From Mycobacterium basiliense (GTDB lineage: Bacteria > Actinomycetota > Actinomycetes > Mycobacteriales > Mycobacteriaceae), in contig NZ_LR130759.1 of assembly GCF_900292015.1 (NCBI RefSeq), positions 62,001 to 126,000 on the forward strand: DNA of 64,000 nucleotides. The letters are read 5' to 3'. Under the pieces are notes generated by a model that was given only the letters and a program-made list of their open reading frames with translations, ran no database searches and was not told the origin of the DNA. Numbering within the stretch: position 1 is the stretch's first letter; each line of letters begins with the position of its first letter. This document shows, in pieces, positions 47,361 to 56,504 of this stretch. A program made the position numbers and the translations under genes.

Positions 47361-47989
47361 GGTTTTACTCCGGAAGTAGGTTGACGGCTACGGTTTGTAT
47401 GGCGGGCAAGAACAGTGACTGTCTGGTCGACCCAGGCTTGGAAATAGCGATCGTCGTCGACGTTGCCTGGAGAGCGGCCGGTCAACGCTCGCAGCGTGGC
47501 GGCGTAAGACAGCGACCCGATCGCCACCGCCGCCGTCGCTTCGGGATCCGGGATGTTCGTGCGGCCAGCACGATTAGACGCTGCCAGTTCGTCGGCGAAC
47601 CGCTGGTAGGAGTTGTCGGTGATAACCTGCCAGGTCTTCTCATCGAGATCGCCGAGTTCATCGGGCTCCCGCAACATCACTTTGAGCAGATCCTCGCTTT
47701 GTTTCAGGTTGTTCCAAATCAGCTGGCCCGCGGTGCGCACCGCCTGTTCGACATTGCCCGGATCTCCGGCGTCGTACTGCTCCCGCGCGGCCACGATGCT
47801 GTCGATGCGGTGCGTGACGGCGGCTTCCAACAGTTCACGCTTGGACCCGAAATGCTTGTAGAGCGCGCCCGACCCCGGCGCGAGCCCGGACGCGCGTTGG
47901 ATGTCGGCTACCGACGTCGCCGCGTACCCCTTCTCGGCAAAAAGCCTCAGTGCTGCGGCCAGCAACCGGTCCCGACCTGACACAAGCAT
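47357..47989 (-). CDS. TetR-family regulator of the fadE-glycosyltransferase operon
   Basis: 210 residues from ATG at 47989; an open frame continues upstream to 48115 but through a palindrome that looks like the operator, so the shorter start is preferred. [51 protein letters not shown]. The ligand domain is typical of regulators of fatty-acid genes. It overlaps fadE, so the three genes form an operon that it probably represses in response to an acyl-CoA or related ligand. Confidence 0.9.
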   Translation of the reverse strand: MLVSGRDRLLAAALRLFAEKGYAATSVADIQRASGLAPGSGALYKHFGSKRELLEAAVTHRIDSIVAAREQYDAGDPGNVEQAVRTAGQLIWNNLKQSEDLLKVMLREPDELGDLDEKTWQVITDNSYQRFADELAASNRAGRTNIPDPEATAAVAIGSLSYAATLRALTGRSPGNVDDDRYFQAWVDQTVTVLARHTNRSRQPTSGVKP

Positions 47990-47990
47990 G

Positions 47991-48010
47991 GTGAGAGAGT
48001 ACTCACTCAC
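47991..48010. promoter_or_regulatory. 20-bp near-perfect palindrome at the tetR start, likely TetR operator
   Basis: GTGAGAGAGTACTCACTCAC is an inverted repeat with one mismatched pair, immediately before the tetR start codon (one base away). TetR regulators commonly bind 15-20-bp palindromes overlapping their own promoter or start. Autorepression of the tetR-fadE-glycosyltransferase operon is inferred. Confidence 0.65.
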
Positions 48011-48121
48011 CAGGTCGAACTGCAAGCCGCGGCCGGTACCGCAGGCGTCGTCGAACGTGAAAGCAGTGCGAAAATATCGCCAAAATTTCGCAGTCAGAAC
48101 ACGCTCGGCGCGCAAGTACGG

Positions 48122-49069
48122 TCAGTCGATGCGCAGGTCACCGGGTAGTTCGTCGCCCAGCATCGCCTCGGCGAGCAGTTCGCCGAGGAGCGGCCCGAAC
48201 TTCATCAGGTTGCTGCCGACAAACGCGACGACACGGCCGCGACGTGCCACTGTCCATCCGTCTCCGCCGGAGTCGAGCCATGATGCCCGAACGGTGACAC
48301 AGTCCACCTGTCCCACCGGTACCAGCGAGGGGAACAGCGCACGTACGGTCGCGGGGTCGGGCGTTTCCTGGCCGAAGGCCCACCGGCCGGTACTGCCTAG
48401 TGGTAGGCCGTAGCCTTCGGGCGCGGACAGGCATGCCGCACCGGTGGCGTCGGCGCCCTGGTAGCTGAAGCGAGTGTGTGGCACGAATTCGAGGCCAAGC
48501 GGGCCGAACAGCGTCGGCGTTTCCACCCCCGCGCAGATCAGCACCCGGTCGGCTCGCACCACCGTGCCGTCGGCAAGGGTCGTCGAGCCGTCGTCGGCGA
48601 CCGACACCACTCGTGCACGGCGAGTCACTACCCGCCGGGACAGGGCCCTCAGCGCACGTCGGATGCGAAGGCAGCCGCCCGACCGATCGAAAACCCCGGT
48701 GTCCCAGGGCGCGGCCGCGAACGGGATGCGCGCCGCGATCTCGGCACGGTTGAGCCAGCGGAACTCGGCGCCGGCAGCCGTCATGGCCGCTGCGGTGTCG
48801 TTGCGGAGACCGGCGGCGACAAAGCCCTCGCAGCCAAGGAGGCACCCGGCGCCGAATTCCATTTCCCAACGCTGCCAGCCGGCCCGGGCCCGCAGCGCAA
48901 GATCGCACAATGTCGGCCGTCGGTGCGCGACGCGAAAAATTCGCGCCAGACCTGTCGACTGCTCGCCGAAAGGTTCTCCGCGCTCCAACACAATTGCCTG
49001 CTCGCCACGCCGCGCCAACTCGTAGGCGGTAGCGAGTCCGCATATCCCCGCACCAATGATGACGATCAC
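48122..49069 (-). CDS. FAD-dependent oxidoreductase (DAO/sarcosine-oxidase-like)
   Basis: 315 residues from ATG at 49069, beginning MIVIIGAGICGLATAYELARRGEQAIVLERG, a GxGxxG FAD-binding start of the D-amino-acid-oxidase/MSOX fold. The second region, DRVLICAGVETPTLFGPLG, is typical, and FVGSNLMKFGPLLGELLAE closes the FAD site. It is somewhat short for MSOX (about 380 residues), so the catalytic half may be reduced. Substrate probably a secondary amine or amino acid. Confidence 0.82.
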   Translation of the reverse strand: MIVIIGAGICGLATAYELARRGEQAIVLERGEPFGEQSTGLARIFRVAHRRPTLCDLALRARAGWQRWEMEFGAGCLLGCEGFVAAGLRNDTAAAMTAAGAEFRWLNRAEIAARIPFAAAPWDTGVFDRSGGCLRIRRALRALSRRVVTRRARVVSVADDGSTTLADGTVVRADRVLICAGVETPTLFGPLGLEFVPHTRFSYQGADATGAACLSAPEGYGLPLGSTGRWAFGQETPDPATVRALFPSLVPVGQVDCVTVRASWLDSGGDGWTVARRGRVVAFVGSNLMKFGPLLGELLAEAMLGDELPGDLRID

Positions 49070-49151
49070 GGCCGTGCGAGCCCCTTAGAAGAATGCGGTG
49101 CCTCACGCACTGCGAACAACTGGTCAGCCACTTCAACTGCCGACGGATCGA

Positions 49152-49445
49152 TCACCCGCGCCAACCCGGCGACTGCAAGATTTGCTGTTCGCTGACGAAC
49201 CACGACGCGGTGTCGACTGGGCGGTAGCGAACGATGGTCGCCTCCGAGGCCCGCGCCGTCGCGACCGCCTCGCCGTGGGCGGCAAAATCACGCAGCTGGT
49301 GGTCTACCAGGGCCGTTGCCGCCCCTTGTCGGGTGAATGACGGCAGCACGCCAATATGGGTCACGGCCGCGTGGCCCACGATCGCACCGCCGGGAAGGGT
49401 CAGGCCGCCAGACGCGGCGTCGAGAACACGGATCTCGGGGGTCAT
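49152..49445 (-). pseudogene. Fragment of an Eis-like GNAT acetyltransferase
   Basis: 97 residues. GGAIVGHAAVTHIGVLPSFTRQGAATALVDHQLRDFAAHGEAVATARASEATI contains the beta4-alpha3 acetyl-CoA loop of GNAT folds (RxGxA/T) in an Eis-like arrangement, but the first strands of the N-terminal GNAT and all of the following domains are missing. It ends soon after in unrelated sequence. A functional enzyme is unlikely. Confidence 0.6.
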
Positions 49446-49463
49446 GTCCCGCCCCCTTCACAG

Positions 49464-50027
49464 TTATGCCCGCGCCAGCCGGCGCTGCTCGATGATTGTC
49501 AGAGCCCGCTCGGCCCATCGAATGTTCTCTTGCTCGAACAATATTCCCCGCAGCAGGGTGAGGTAGGGACCCACACGTTCGGCTTGGGCGAGATAGTCCT
49601 GCTCGGTGCAACCGTCGAGCATGCGAGTCCGCAACCGCTCGTAGCGTTCCAGTTTTGCCTCGGCCCATTGCAGCCGTTCCAAAATGAATTCGCGGACCGC
49701 TGCCGCGTTGCCGGCATCGGAGGCCTGAACCTTGATCAGTAGCTCGTCGCGAATTACCGACGGCTTGGGCGCCTTGGCGGTGAAGTGCCCGATCGCTTGG
49801 TGGCCGGCCTGGGTAAGGGAGTACATGCGCTTGTTCGGCCGGCGCTCCTGATGAACGACGCGCGCCTGGATGAGACCTTGCTTGGCCAGTTGTTCCAGCT
49901 CGCGATACAACTGCTGCGGTGTGGCCATCCAGAAGTTGGCCATCGAGGCATCGAACTCTTTGGCCAGGTCGTATCCGGAAGACTCGCCACCAAGCAGGGC
50001 TGCCAATACCGCATCACGGAGCGACAT
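49464..50027 (-). CDS. PadR-family transcriptional regulator
   Basis: 187 residues from ATG at 50027 (an ATG at 50042 adds five). The winged helix (LRDAVLAALLGGESSGYDLAKEFDASMANFWMATPQQLYRELEQLAKQGLI) and the C-terminal Vir-type helices (REFILERLQWAEAKLERYERL) are complete. A palindrome between it and the divergent SnoaL-like gene is its likely operator. Confidence 0.92.
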   Translation of the reverse strand: MSLRDAVLAALLGGESSGYDLAKEFDASMANFWMATPQQLYRELEQLAKQGLIQARVVHQERRPNKRMYSLTQAGHQAIGHFTAKAPKPSVIRDELLIKVQASDAGNAAAVREFILERLQWAEAKLERYERLRTRMLDGCTEQDYLAQAERVGPYLTLLRGILFEQENIRWAERALTIIEQRRLARA

Positions 50028-50047
50028 CGGCCTATCGTACAACGATG

Positions 50048-50073
50048 CGACTAATCAACAATGTGATTAATCG
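50048..50073. promoter_or_regulatory. 26-bp dyad between padR and the SnoaL-like gene, likely PadR operator
   Basis: CGACTAATCA (50048-50057) and TGATTAATCG (50064-50073) are inverted with one mismatch and a 6-base spacer, in an AT-rich 120-base divergent promoter region. PadR repressors usually bind dyads in exactly this setting, controlling themselves and the divergent gene. Confidence 0.65.
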
Positions 50074-50147
50074 TGTATGGACATATAGCCGACCAACCTC
50101 TACCGTCAATCAAACCTACTCAACAAGTTGACTATGTGAGGTGCTCG

Positions 50148-50579
50148 ATGCATCCCTTCCGAAAGGCAGTCGAAGAGCGCGACGAGGCCGCCATCCAGGC
50201 GATGCTGGCCGACGACGTCGTATTCACCAGCCCGGTGGTTTTCAAGCCATATGTCGGCAAGCCGATCACCGCCGCGCTCCTGCGTGGTGTGTTGCGCGTT
50301 TTCGAGGACTTTCGTTATCTGCGTGAGATCCACGACGCCAACGGCCGCGATCATGCCTTCGTGTTCGAGGCAACTATTTCTGGGGGATCCGAGTCATCGG
50401 GCAAGAAGGTCGTTGGCTGCGATTTCTTGCACTTCAATGATGACGGGCTTATCGATGACTTTATGGTGATGGTGCGGCCGCTGTCGGGTGCGATGGCGTT
50501 GTCCGAGGCGATGGGTGCCCAGTTCGAGCGGATCCAGCAAGACGCGCTGGACCTGGCCGACCAGTTCACCAGCGCGTAG
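50148..50579 (+). CDS. SnoaL/NTF2-like small protein
   Basis: 143 residues from ATG at 50148 after GTGAGGTGCTCG. The NTF2 fold is visible: HPFRKAVEERDEAAIQAMLADDVVFTSPVVFKPYVGK, then FHF-like DFLHFNDDGLIDDFMVMVRPL. Such proteins are small ligand-binding isomerases or hydrolases. It is divergent from padR, shares the putative operator and is followed 60 bases later by an F420-type oxidoreductase gene, so the two may be a PadR-controlled operon. Confidence 0.82.
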   Translation: MHPFRKAVEERDEAAIQAMLADDVVFTSPVVFKPYVGKPITAALLRGVLRVFEDFRYLREIHDANGRDHAFVFEATISGGSESSGKKVVGCDFLHFNDDGLIDDFMVMVRPLSGAMALSEAMGAQFERIQQDALDLADQFTSA

Positions 50580-50639
50580 GGCGCTTACCGCCGGGCTCGA
50601 CTGTAGAGTCGCGGACGATCTTGGAGAAAGGGTCTGATC

Positions 50640-51680
50640 ATGCGAATCGGATTGGCCATCAATTATGCGGGCGGTTTCAAGGAGGTGGCCGCCGAAGTGG
50701 CCGACCTTGAACGTGCCGGGTTGGATATCGTCTTTGTCCCCGAGGCGTATTCGTTCGACGCGGTCAGCGCCCTTGGCTATCTGGCGGCCTCGACCGACCG
50801 GGTTGAACTGGCCTCGGGAATCCTGCAGCTCTACACTCGAACGCCCACCTTGACCGCGATGACCGCGGCCGGGTTGGACTACGTCTCCGACGGCCGGTTC
50901 ACCCTGGGGCTGGGCGCCAGCGGACCGCAGGTGATCGAGGGTTTCCACGGGGTGCCCTACGACGCCCCGATCGCCCGTACCCGCGAGGTCATCGACATTT
51001 GTCGTCAGGTGTGGCGGCGCGAGCGGGTGGAACATCGGGGCGCCAATTACACGATTCCGCTGCCGCCCGGTCAGGGCACAGGATTGGGTAAGCCGCTCAA
51101 ACTCATCAATACGCCTGTCCGGGAACGTATCCCGATACTGCTGGCCGCGCTGGGGCCCAAGAACGTCGAGTTGGCAGCCGAAGCCGCCGAGGGCTGGCAG
51201 CCCATCTTCTATCTGCCCGAGAAGGCGCAGGACGTGTGGGGCGAGGCGCTGGCGGCCGGCCGCGCCAAGCGCGACCCCGCCTTGGGGGAGCTCGAAGTGT
51301 ACGCCGGGCCGGCACTGGCGATCGGCGATGACGTGGAGCCCCTACGAGAGTTCGTCAAACCCCATCTGGCGCTATACATCGGCGGAATGGGCGCCAAAGG
51401 CAAGAATTTCTATCACACACTGGCGACCCGATATGGCTACGGACCGCAGGCCGACCGGATCCAAGAGCTTTACCTGGCCGGCGATAAAGAGGGCGCCGCC
51501 AAGGTGGTTCCCGACGAGCTGGTGCGCGACGTCAACCTGATCGGCACACCCGGATTCGTCAAAGAACGGGTGGCCGCGTTCCGGGAGGCCGGCGTCACCA
51601 CCTTGAACGTGGCACCCATCGCGGCAACGCCCGCGGAGCGGGTGAAGCTGATCGAGGCGCTGCGCGGGCTACTCGACTAG
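50640..51680 (+). CDS. LLM-class (F420-dependent type) oxidoreductase
   Basis: 346 residues from ATG at 50640 after TTGGAGAAAGGG. The luciferase-like TIM barrel is clear: MRIGLAINYAGGFKEVAAEVADLERAGLDIVFVPEAYSFDAVSALGYLA, LASGILQLYTRTPTLTAMTAAGLD, RFTLGLGASGPQVIEGFHG, LLAALGPKNVELAAEAAEGW. Mycobacterial members mostly use F420. Substrate unknown. Confidence 0.9.
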   Translation: MRIGLAINYAGGFKEVAAEVADLERAGLDIVFVPEAYSFDAVSALGYLAASTDRVELASGILQLYTRTPTLTAMTAAGLDYVSDGRFTLGLGASGPQVIEGFHGVPYDAPIARTREVIDICRQVWRRERVEHRGANYTIPLPPGQGTGLGKPLKLINTPVRERIPILLAALGPKNVELAAEAAEGWQPIFYLPEKAQDVWGEALAAGRAKRDPALGELEVYAGPALAIGDDVEPLREFVKPHLALYIGGMGAKGKNFYHTLATRYGYGPQADRIQELYLAGDKEGAAKVVPDELVRDVNLIGTPGFVKERVAAFREAGVTTLNVAPIAATPAERVKLIEALRGLLD

Positions 51681-52002
51681 GACTGCGCCGCGGTTCCCGC
51701 GGCGATGCGAGTGGCCTGCGGGCTCGGTGTATGCCTGCGGGAACGTGCTCGGAAAAGGTATTTGCGCAGCTCTTGAGCGGCGATGGCCCGGTCGACGTCT
51801 CGATGTCGACGTTGTCGCCGATGTCGCCAAACTCCGGATTCCCACCTGTCACAGGGAATTCAGGATGTGCGATCTGCCCGCCTCGGAGCGACAACCGCGC
51901 GTTTGGCGCGCCGCGTTAGCGCCCGAGTCGCTGTGAGGCGGACACAAAGCCACCGACTTCCGCTGGTGACTGCTGTGGCCGGAGTTGCGCAGGCGGTCGA
52001 CG
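51681..52002. other. Intergenic region between converging genes, no supported gene
   Basis: About 320 bases between the LLM oxidoreductase and the end of icd2. Short open frames exist but show no family features. It presumably holds the terminators of the two converging units; I did not find a clear hairpin with a T tract. Confidence 0.5.
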
Positions 52003-54240
52003 TCAGCGCTGAGCGGCCTCCAACGCAGCATTGAACGTCTTGCTCGGCCGCATCACCGCCGCGGTTTTCTCACGGTCCGGTGCGTAGTAGCCACCGATGT
52101 CGACCGGATCGCCCTGGGCCTCAGCGAGTTCGGCCACGATCGTGTCCGTATCCTTGGCCAACGCATCCGCGAGCGTGGTGAAGTGTTTGGCCAACTCGTC
52201 GTCGTCGGTCTGATCGGCAAGTTCCCGCGCCCAATACAAGGCGAGGTAGAACTGGCTTCCCCGGTTGTCCAGCTCACCGGTCTTGCGCGAAGGACTCTTG
52301 TTGTTGTCCAGTAGTTTTCCAATCGCGGCATCGAGCGTCTTGGCGAGAATCTTGGCGCGCTCGTTGCCGGTCTTGATACCCATATCCTCGAGGCTTGCGC
52401 TAAGGGCCAGGAATTCACCGAGCGAATCCCAGCGCAGGTGATTCTCCTCGACTAGCTGTTTGACGTGCTTGGGCGCCGAGCCACCGGCTCCCGTTTCGTA
52501 CATCCCGCCGCCGGCCATCAGCGGCACGATGGACAGCATCTTGGCGCTGGTGCCCAGCTCCAGGATTGGGAACAGATCGGTGAGATAGTCACGCAGGATG
52601 TTGCCGGTCGCGGCGATGGTGTCCAGTCCGCGAATCAGGCGCTCCAGCGTGTAACGCATGGACCGAACCTGGGACATGATCTGGATGTCCAGGCCCTCGG
52701 TGTCGTGGTCCTTCAGGTAGGTCTTAACCTTCTTGATCAGCTCGTTCTCGTGCGGGCGGTAAGGGTCGAGCCAGAACAGCGCCGGCATGCCCGAGTTGCG
52801 TGCGCGAGTGACGGCCAACTTGACCCAGTCGCGAATGGGCGCGTCCTTTACGACGCACATCCGCCAGATATCGCCGGTCTCGACGTTCTGCGTCAGCAGC
52901 ACTTCGCCGGTGTCGAGGTCAACAATGTTGGCGACACCGCTTTCGGGTACTTCGAACGTCTTGTCGTGTGAACCGTATTCCTCCGCCTGCTGCGCCATCA
53001 GGCCTACGTTGGGGACCGTACCCATGGTGGTCGGATCGAATTGGCCGTTGGTCTTACAGAAATTGATGATCTCCTGGTAGATGCGCGAGAAGGTGGACTC
53101 GGGGTTGACCGCCTTGGTGTCTTTGAGCTTTCCGTCGGCGCCGTACATCTTGCCGCCAGCACGGATCATCGCCGGCATCGAGGCGTCCACGATCACATCG
53201 CTAGGCGAATGGAAGTTGGAGATTCCCCTGGCCGAATCCACCATGGCCAGCTCGGGACGATGCTCATGGCACCGGTGCAGGTCGTCGATGATTTCTTCGT
53301 GTTGCGACGCCGGCAGCGACTCGATCTTGCTGTAGAGATCGGACAATCCGTTGTTGACGTTGACGCCCAATTCGTCGAACAGTTCTTGGTGCTTGGCGAA
53401 GGCGTCCTTGTAAAAGGTCCGGACGGCGTGCCCGAAGACGATGGGGTGGCTGACCTTCATCATCGTTGCCTTGACGTGCAGCGAGAACATCACGCCGGTC
53501 TTGTAGGCATCCTCCATCTGCTCTTCGTAGAACTCGCACAACGCCTTCTGGCTCATGAACATGCTGTCGATGACGTCGCCGTCATCCAGCGACACTTCGG
53601 GCTTGAGTAGCAGCGTTTTGCCGCCCTTGGTCACCAGCTCCATCTTCACTTTGCGGGCGCGATCCAGCGTCATCGACTTTTCGCCGGCGTAGAAATCGCC
53701 GTGTCGCATGTGCGCAACATGGGTGCGTGAGGCCATCGACCACTCGCCCATGCTGTGCGGGTGTTTGCGCGCGTACTCCTTGACAGCTTTGGGGGCGCGA
53801 CGGTCGGAGTTACCTTGGCGCAAAACTGGATTGACCGCACTACCCAGGCAAGTGGCGTAACGCTCTTTGATCGCCTTCTGCTCGTCGGTCTTCGGATCCG
53901 CCGGGTAATCCGGTACCGCGTAGCCCTTTTCTTGGAGCTCTTTGATGGCGGCCTTGAGCTGTGGCACCGAGGCGCTGATGTTCGGCAACTTGATGATGTT
54001 GGTGTCCGGTAGCTGGGTCAGCTCGCCGAGCTCGGCCAAATTGTTCGGTACGCGTTGTTCGTCGGTGAGGTAGTCGGGAAATTCGGCGAGGATACGCGCC
54101 GCGACGGAGATGTCGCTGGACTTGATCCGGATGCCCGCAGGCTCGGCAAAGGCGCGGATTATCGGCAGAAAGGCATAGGTCGCCAGTAGCGGCGCCTCGT
54201 CAGTCAGCGTGTAGATGATGGTTGGCTGCTCGTCGCTCAT
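52003..54240 (-). CDS. icd2: Monomeric NADP-dependent isocitrate dehydrogenase Icd2
   Basis: 745 residues from ATG at 54240 ([17 protein letters not shown]); an upstream in-frame start would add eight. The length and features match the monomeric IDH family: [38 protein letters not shown], the metal-site region ([16 protein letters not shown]) and [18 protein letters not shown]. It makes 2-oxoglutarate and NADPH. It matches Rv0066c and restores backbone synteny. Confidence 0.97.
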   Translation of the reverse strand: MSDEQPTIIYTLTDEAPLLATYAFLPIIRAFAEPAGIRIKSSDISVAARILAEFPDYLTDEQRVPNNLAELGELTQLPDTNIIKLPNISASVPQLKAAIKELQEKGYAVPDYPADPKTDEQKAIKERYATCLGSAVNPVLRQGNSDRRAPKAVKEYARKHPHSMGEWSMASRTHVAHMRHGDFYAGEKSMTLDRARKVKMELVTKGGKTLLLKPEVSLDDGDVIDSMFMSQKALCEFYEEQMEDAYKTGVMFSLHVKATMMKVSHPIVFGHAVRTFYKDAFAKHQELFDELGVNVNNGLSDLYSKIESLPASQHEEIIDDLHRCHEHRPELAMVDSARGISNFHSPSDVIVDASMPAMIRAGGKMYGADGKLKDTKAVNPESTFSRIYQEIINFCKTNGQFDPTTMGTVPNVGLMAQQAEEYGSHDKTFEVPESGVANIVDLDTGEVLLTQNVETGDIWRMCVVKDAPIRDWVKLAVTRARNSGMPALFWLDPYRPHENELIKKVKTYLKDHDTEGLDIQIMSQVRSMRYTLERLIRGLDTIAATGNILRDYLTDLFPILELGTSAKMLSIVPLMAGGGMYETGAGGSAPKHVKQLVEENHLRWDSLGEFLALSASLEDMGIKTGNERAKILAKTLDAAIGKLLDNNKSPSRKTGELDNRGSQFYLALYWARELADQTDDDELAKHFTTLADALAKDTDTIVAELAEAQGDPVDIGGYYAPDREKTAAVMRPSKTFNAALEAAQR

Positions 54241-54363
54241 CGGTCGTGTCTCCCGGCGTCGCATGTGGTTTTGTATCGAGGGCTCAGCGTTGTATGGCGG
54301 CTACCAGTATCGCGGATGGGCATTTCGCCGCAAATAACGCGTGCTTGTTCGGGATGAGTCCCC

Positions 54364-54942
54364 TCAGCTCTGGCTGCGGCGAAGGCCATCGAGGGCGACA
54401 TCGGTTACCCGTTCGGCCAATTCGGCGTTGTAACTCTGCATCGCTTGACAGCCGACCAGCAGCGTCTTGACGTGCGGAACCGTGACGTCGGACCGAGCGG
54501 TGCCTACCTGCTGGGCGGCCCGCAACAGCTCGGCGAGCAGGCCCATGAATTCTTCCTCGGCGTCCGGGGCGGCGCCGTCGATCTCGATCCCGGCGCCGGC
54601 CAAGGCTTCGACTAGACCGCGATCGGCGGCTCCCCACCGCAACACCATCGACCGCAGGAACACAAACAGGGCTTCGCCTGGTTGTTCGGACCCAAGCAAG
54701 GCACGTCCGTCGTCGATGATGTGGCGCATGCGGTCGGCGATCACCGCGCGAAACAGGGCCTCTTTGGTTGGGAAATGCCGGTACACCGTGCCCGCGCCAA
54801 CCCCCGCGCGCCGGGCGATCTCGTCGATCGGCACCGATAGCCCATCGGCCGCAAATGTCTGGTAGGCGACGTCCAGCACGCGCGCACGGTTGCGGGCGGC
54901 ATCGGCTCGTACCGGCCGCTCACTTGCAGGCAAGAGTCGCAC
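54364..54942 (-). CDS. TetR-family regulator (Rv0067c-like)
   Basis: 192 residues from a GTG at 54942; a TTG at 54996 is in frame but lies in the divergent promoter. The HTH is NRARVLDVAYQTFAADGLSVPIDEIARRAGVGAGTVYRHFPTKEALF. Its C-terminal domain resembles SDR-linked TetR regulators. The divergent gene is an SDR, 98 bases away, with inverted arms CGGGGCG/CGCCCCG (54967-54973, 55007-55013) between them. Confidence 0.9.
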   Translation of the reverse strand: MRLLPASERPVRADAARNRARVLDVAYQTFAADGLSVPIDEIARRAGVGAGTVYRHFPTKEALFRAVIADRMRHIIDDGRALLGSEQPGEALFVFLRSMVLRWGAADRGLVEALAGAGIEIDGAAPDAEEEFMGLLAELLRAAQQVGTARSDVTVPHVKTLLVGCQAMQSYNAELAERVTDVALDGLRRSQS

Positions 54943-55040
54943 CTCCGGTCCCGAGCTATTGCAAAGCGGGGCGAGCGTTCCGTATCGTTGACTCAAGCGG
55001 AGCGCCCGCCCCGTTTAGTGCATCTTACCGAGGAGCTCTC

Positions 55041-55952
55041 ATGAGCAGATGGACCGCCGCCGACATACCCAATCAGAGCGGCCGCACCGCCATCGTTACC
55101 GGCGCCAACACCGGCCTCGGTTTCGAGACCGCGGCCACCCTCGCCGCTCGTGGCGCCCGAGTGGTGCTGGCCGTGCGCAGTCTGGACAAAGGCAAGCAAG
55201 CCGCGGCGCGGATTAGCCAGGACAATCCCGGGGCGGAGGTGGAGCTGCAGGAGCTTGACCTGGGTTCACTAGCGTCCGTGCGAAGCGCGGCCACGCAGCT
55301 ACGGTCCGCTTACGAGCGAATCGACCTGTTGATCAACAACGCGGGGGTAATGTACCCGCCCAAATCGACCACCGCGGACGGATTCGAACTACAGTTCGGC
55401 ACCAATCATCTGGGCCACTTTGCGTTGACGGGTCTGCTACTCGAACGCATGTTGCCCGTAGCCGGATCGCGAGTGGTCACGGTCAGCAGTGTGGGCCATC
55501 GCATCCGCGCCGCAATTCACTTCGATGACCTGCATTGGGAGCGGGGCTACAGTCGGGTGGGCGCGTACGGCCAATCCAAGCTCGCCAACCTGCTGTTCAC
55601 TTACGAGCTTCAGCGTCGACTGGCCCCGCACGGCACCACGATCTCGGTGGCGGCTCACCCGGGTGCCTCCAACACCGAGTTGACCCGCCACCTACCCCGG
55701 CTGGTCGCCGCGGCCAGTGCCCTGCTGGAACCCTGGATGCAGAGCGCCGAGCTGGGCGCCCTGCCGTCATTGCGTGCCGCCACCGACCCCGACGTGACCG
55801 GTGGCCAATACATCGGACCAGATGGGGTCGGCGAGCTGCGGGGCTACCCGAGGCCCGTGGCGTCCAGCGCCCAGTCTCACGACGTCGAACTGCAGCAGCG
55901 GCTGTGGGCAATATCCGAAGAACTCACCGGGGTCGGCTATCCGATGGGCTGA
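55041..55952 (+). CDS. Short-chain dehydrogenase/reductase (Rv0068-like)
   Basis: 303 residues from ATG at 55041 after CCGAGGAGCTCTC. The cofactor motif is TGANTGLGFETAATLAARGARVVLAVR (Arg pattern favouring NADP), then NNAGVMYP, the catalytic Ser in VSSVGH and YGQSKLANLL with Tyr and Lys. It belongs to the retinol-dehydrogenase/WW-oxidoreductase-like branch. Probably controlled by the divergent TetR. Confidence 0.92.
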   Translation: MSRWTAADIPNQSGRTAIVTGANTGLGFETAATLAARGARVVLAVRSLDKGKQAAARISQDNPGAEVELQELDLGSLASVRSAATQLRSAYERIDLLINNAGVMYPPKSTTADGFELQFGTNHLGHFALTGLLLERMLPVAGSRVVTVSSVGHRIRAAIHFDDLHWERGYSRVGAYGQSKLANLLFTYELQRRLAPHGTTISVAAHPGASNTELTRHLPRLVAAASALLEPWMQSAELGALPSLRAATDPDVTGGQYIGPDGVGELRGYPRPVASSAQSHDVELQQRLWAISEELTGVGYPMG

Positions 55953-56402
55953 CCCCTGGGCCGGCCGGCCTTGTCGCGACGCAATGATTCTACGTGGCGG
56001 TGCAGTATTCCCCTCGGGAAAATCTCCAAAATGTTAATCAATTGTGAATAATGCGCGACGGCCACAATTAATAAACCGCGGGTGAATTTCCGCCCAGCGC
56101 GGATGAAATTAACGGCCCTCGGGAGTGAATTTCTGCAAGCCCTGCCGTTCGCTGCGGAACGCAACGGGAACCCAGTGACCAGGGAAGTTAGTGCGTCTTC
56201 CGGTCGATGAGCCCGTTGAGTCCGCCTGGTTTCCGATAAAACCGTGAATTATTCGACGCACTATTGATGAATATTTTCGTCGCCCGGAATCAATCTCCAG
56301 GAAATTCTCAGCGAAACCATATGGAGCGCGAGGCGCGTCAATGCTATTCATAGGCGGATGCCTCATTACTCCATTTGAAATGAGCTATGAAAGAACTGGC
56401 CT
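55953..56402. promoter_or_regulatory. AT-rich regulatory region upstream of the ESX-1-like locus
   Basis: 450 bases without a recognisable gene and visibly poorer in G+C than its neighbours. It contains AATTGTG (56040-56046) and CACAATT (56063-56069) as inverted arms, and runs such as GAATTATT and GAATATTTTCG. Low-GC stretches like this upstream of ESX genes are usual targets of nucleoid proteins such as Lsr2 and EspR, and possibly PhoP; binding here is inference. Confidence 0.4.
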
Positions 56403-56501
56403 ATGACTGAAAACGTTCGATACGACGTCTCGCCGAGCGAGGTTGCCCACGACACCGACCGGACCATCGAAGCCGCCGGTCGCCTCGACATCAACCAATA
56501 G
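56403..56501 (+). CDS. Very small ORF directly before eccB
   Basis: 32 codons from ATG at 56403 (MTENVRYDVSPSEVAH) to TAG, three bases before the eccB ATG. In a complete ESX-1 locus eccA precedes eccB, but this peptide does not look like an EccA terminus. It may be a leader peptide or a fragment; I do not recognise it. Confidence 0.3.
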   Translation: MTENVRYDVSPSEVAHDTDRTIEAAGRLDINQ

Positions 56502-56504
56502 CCC

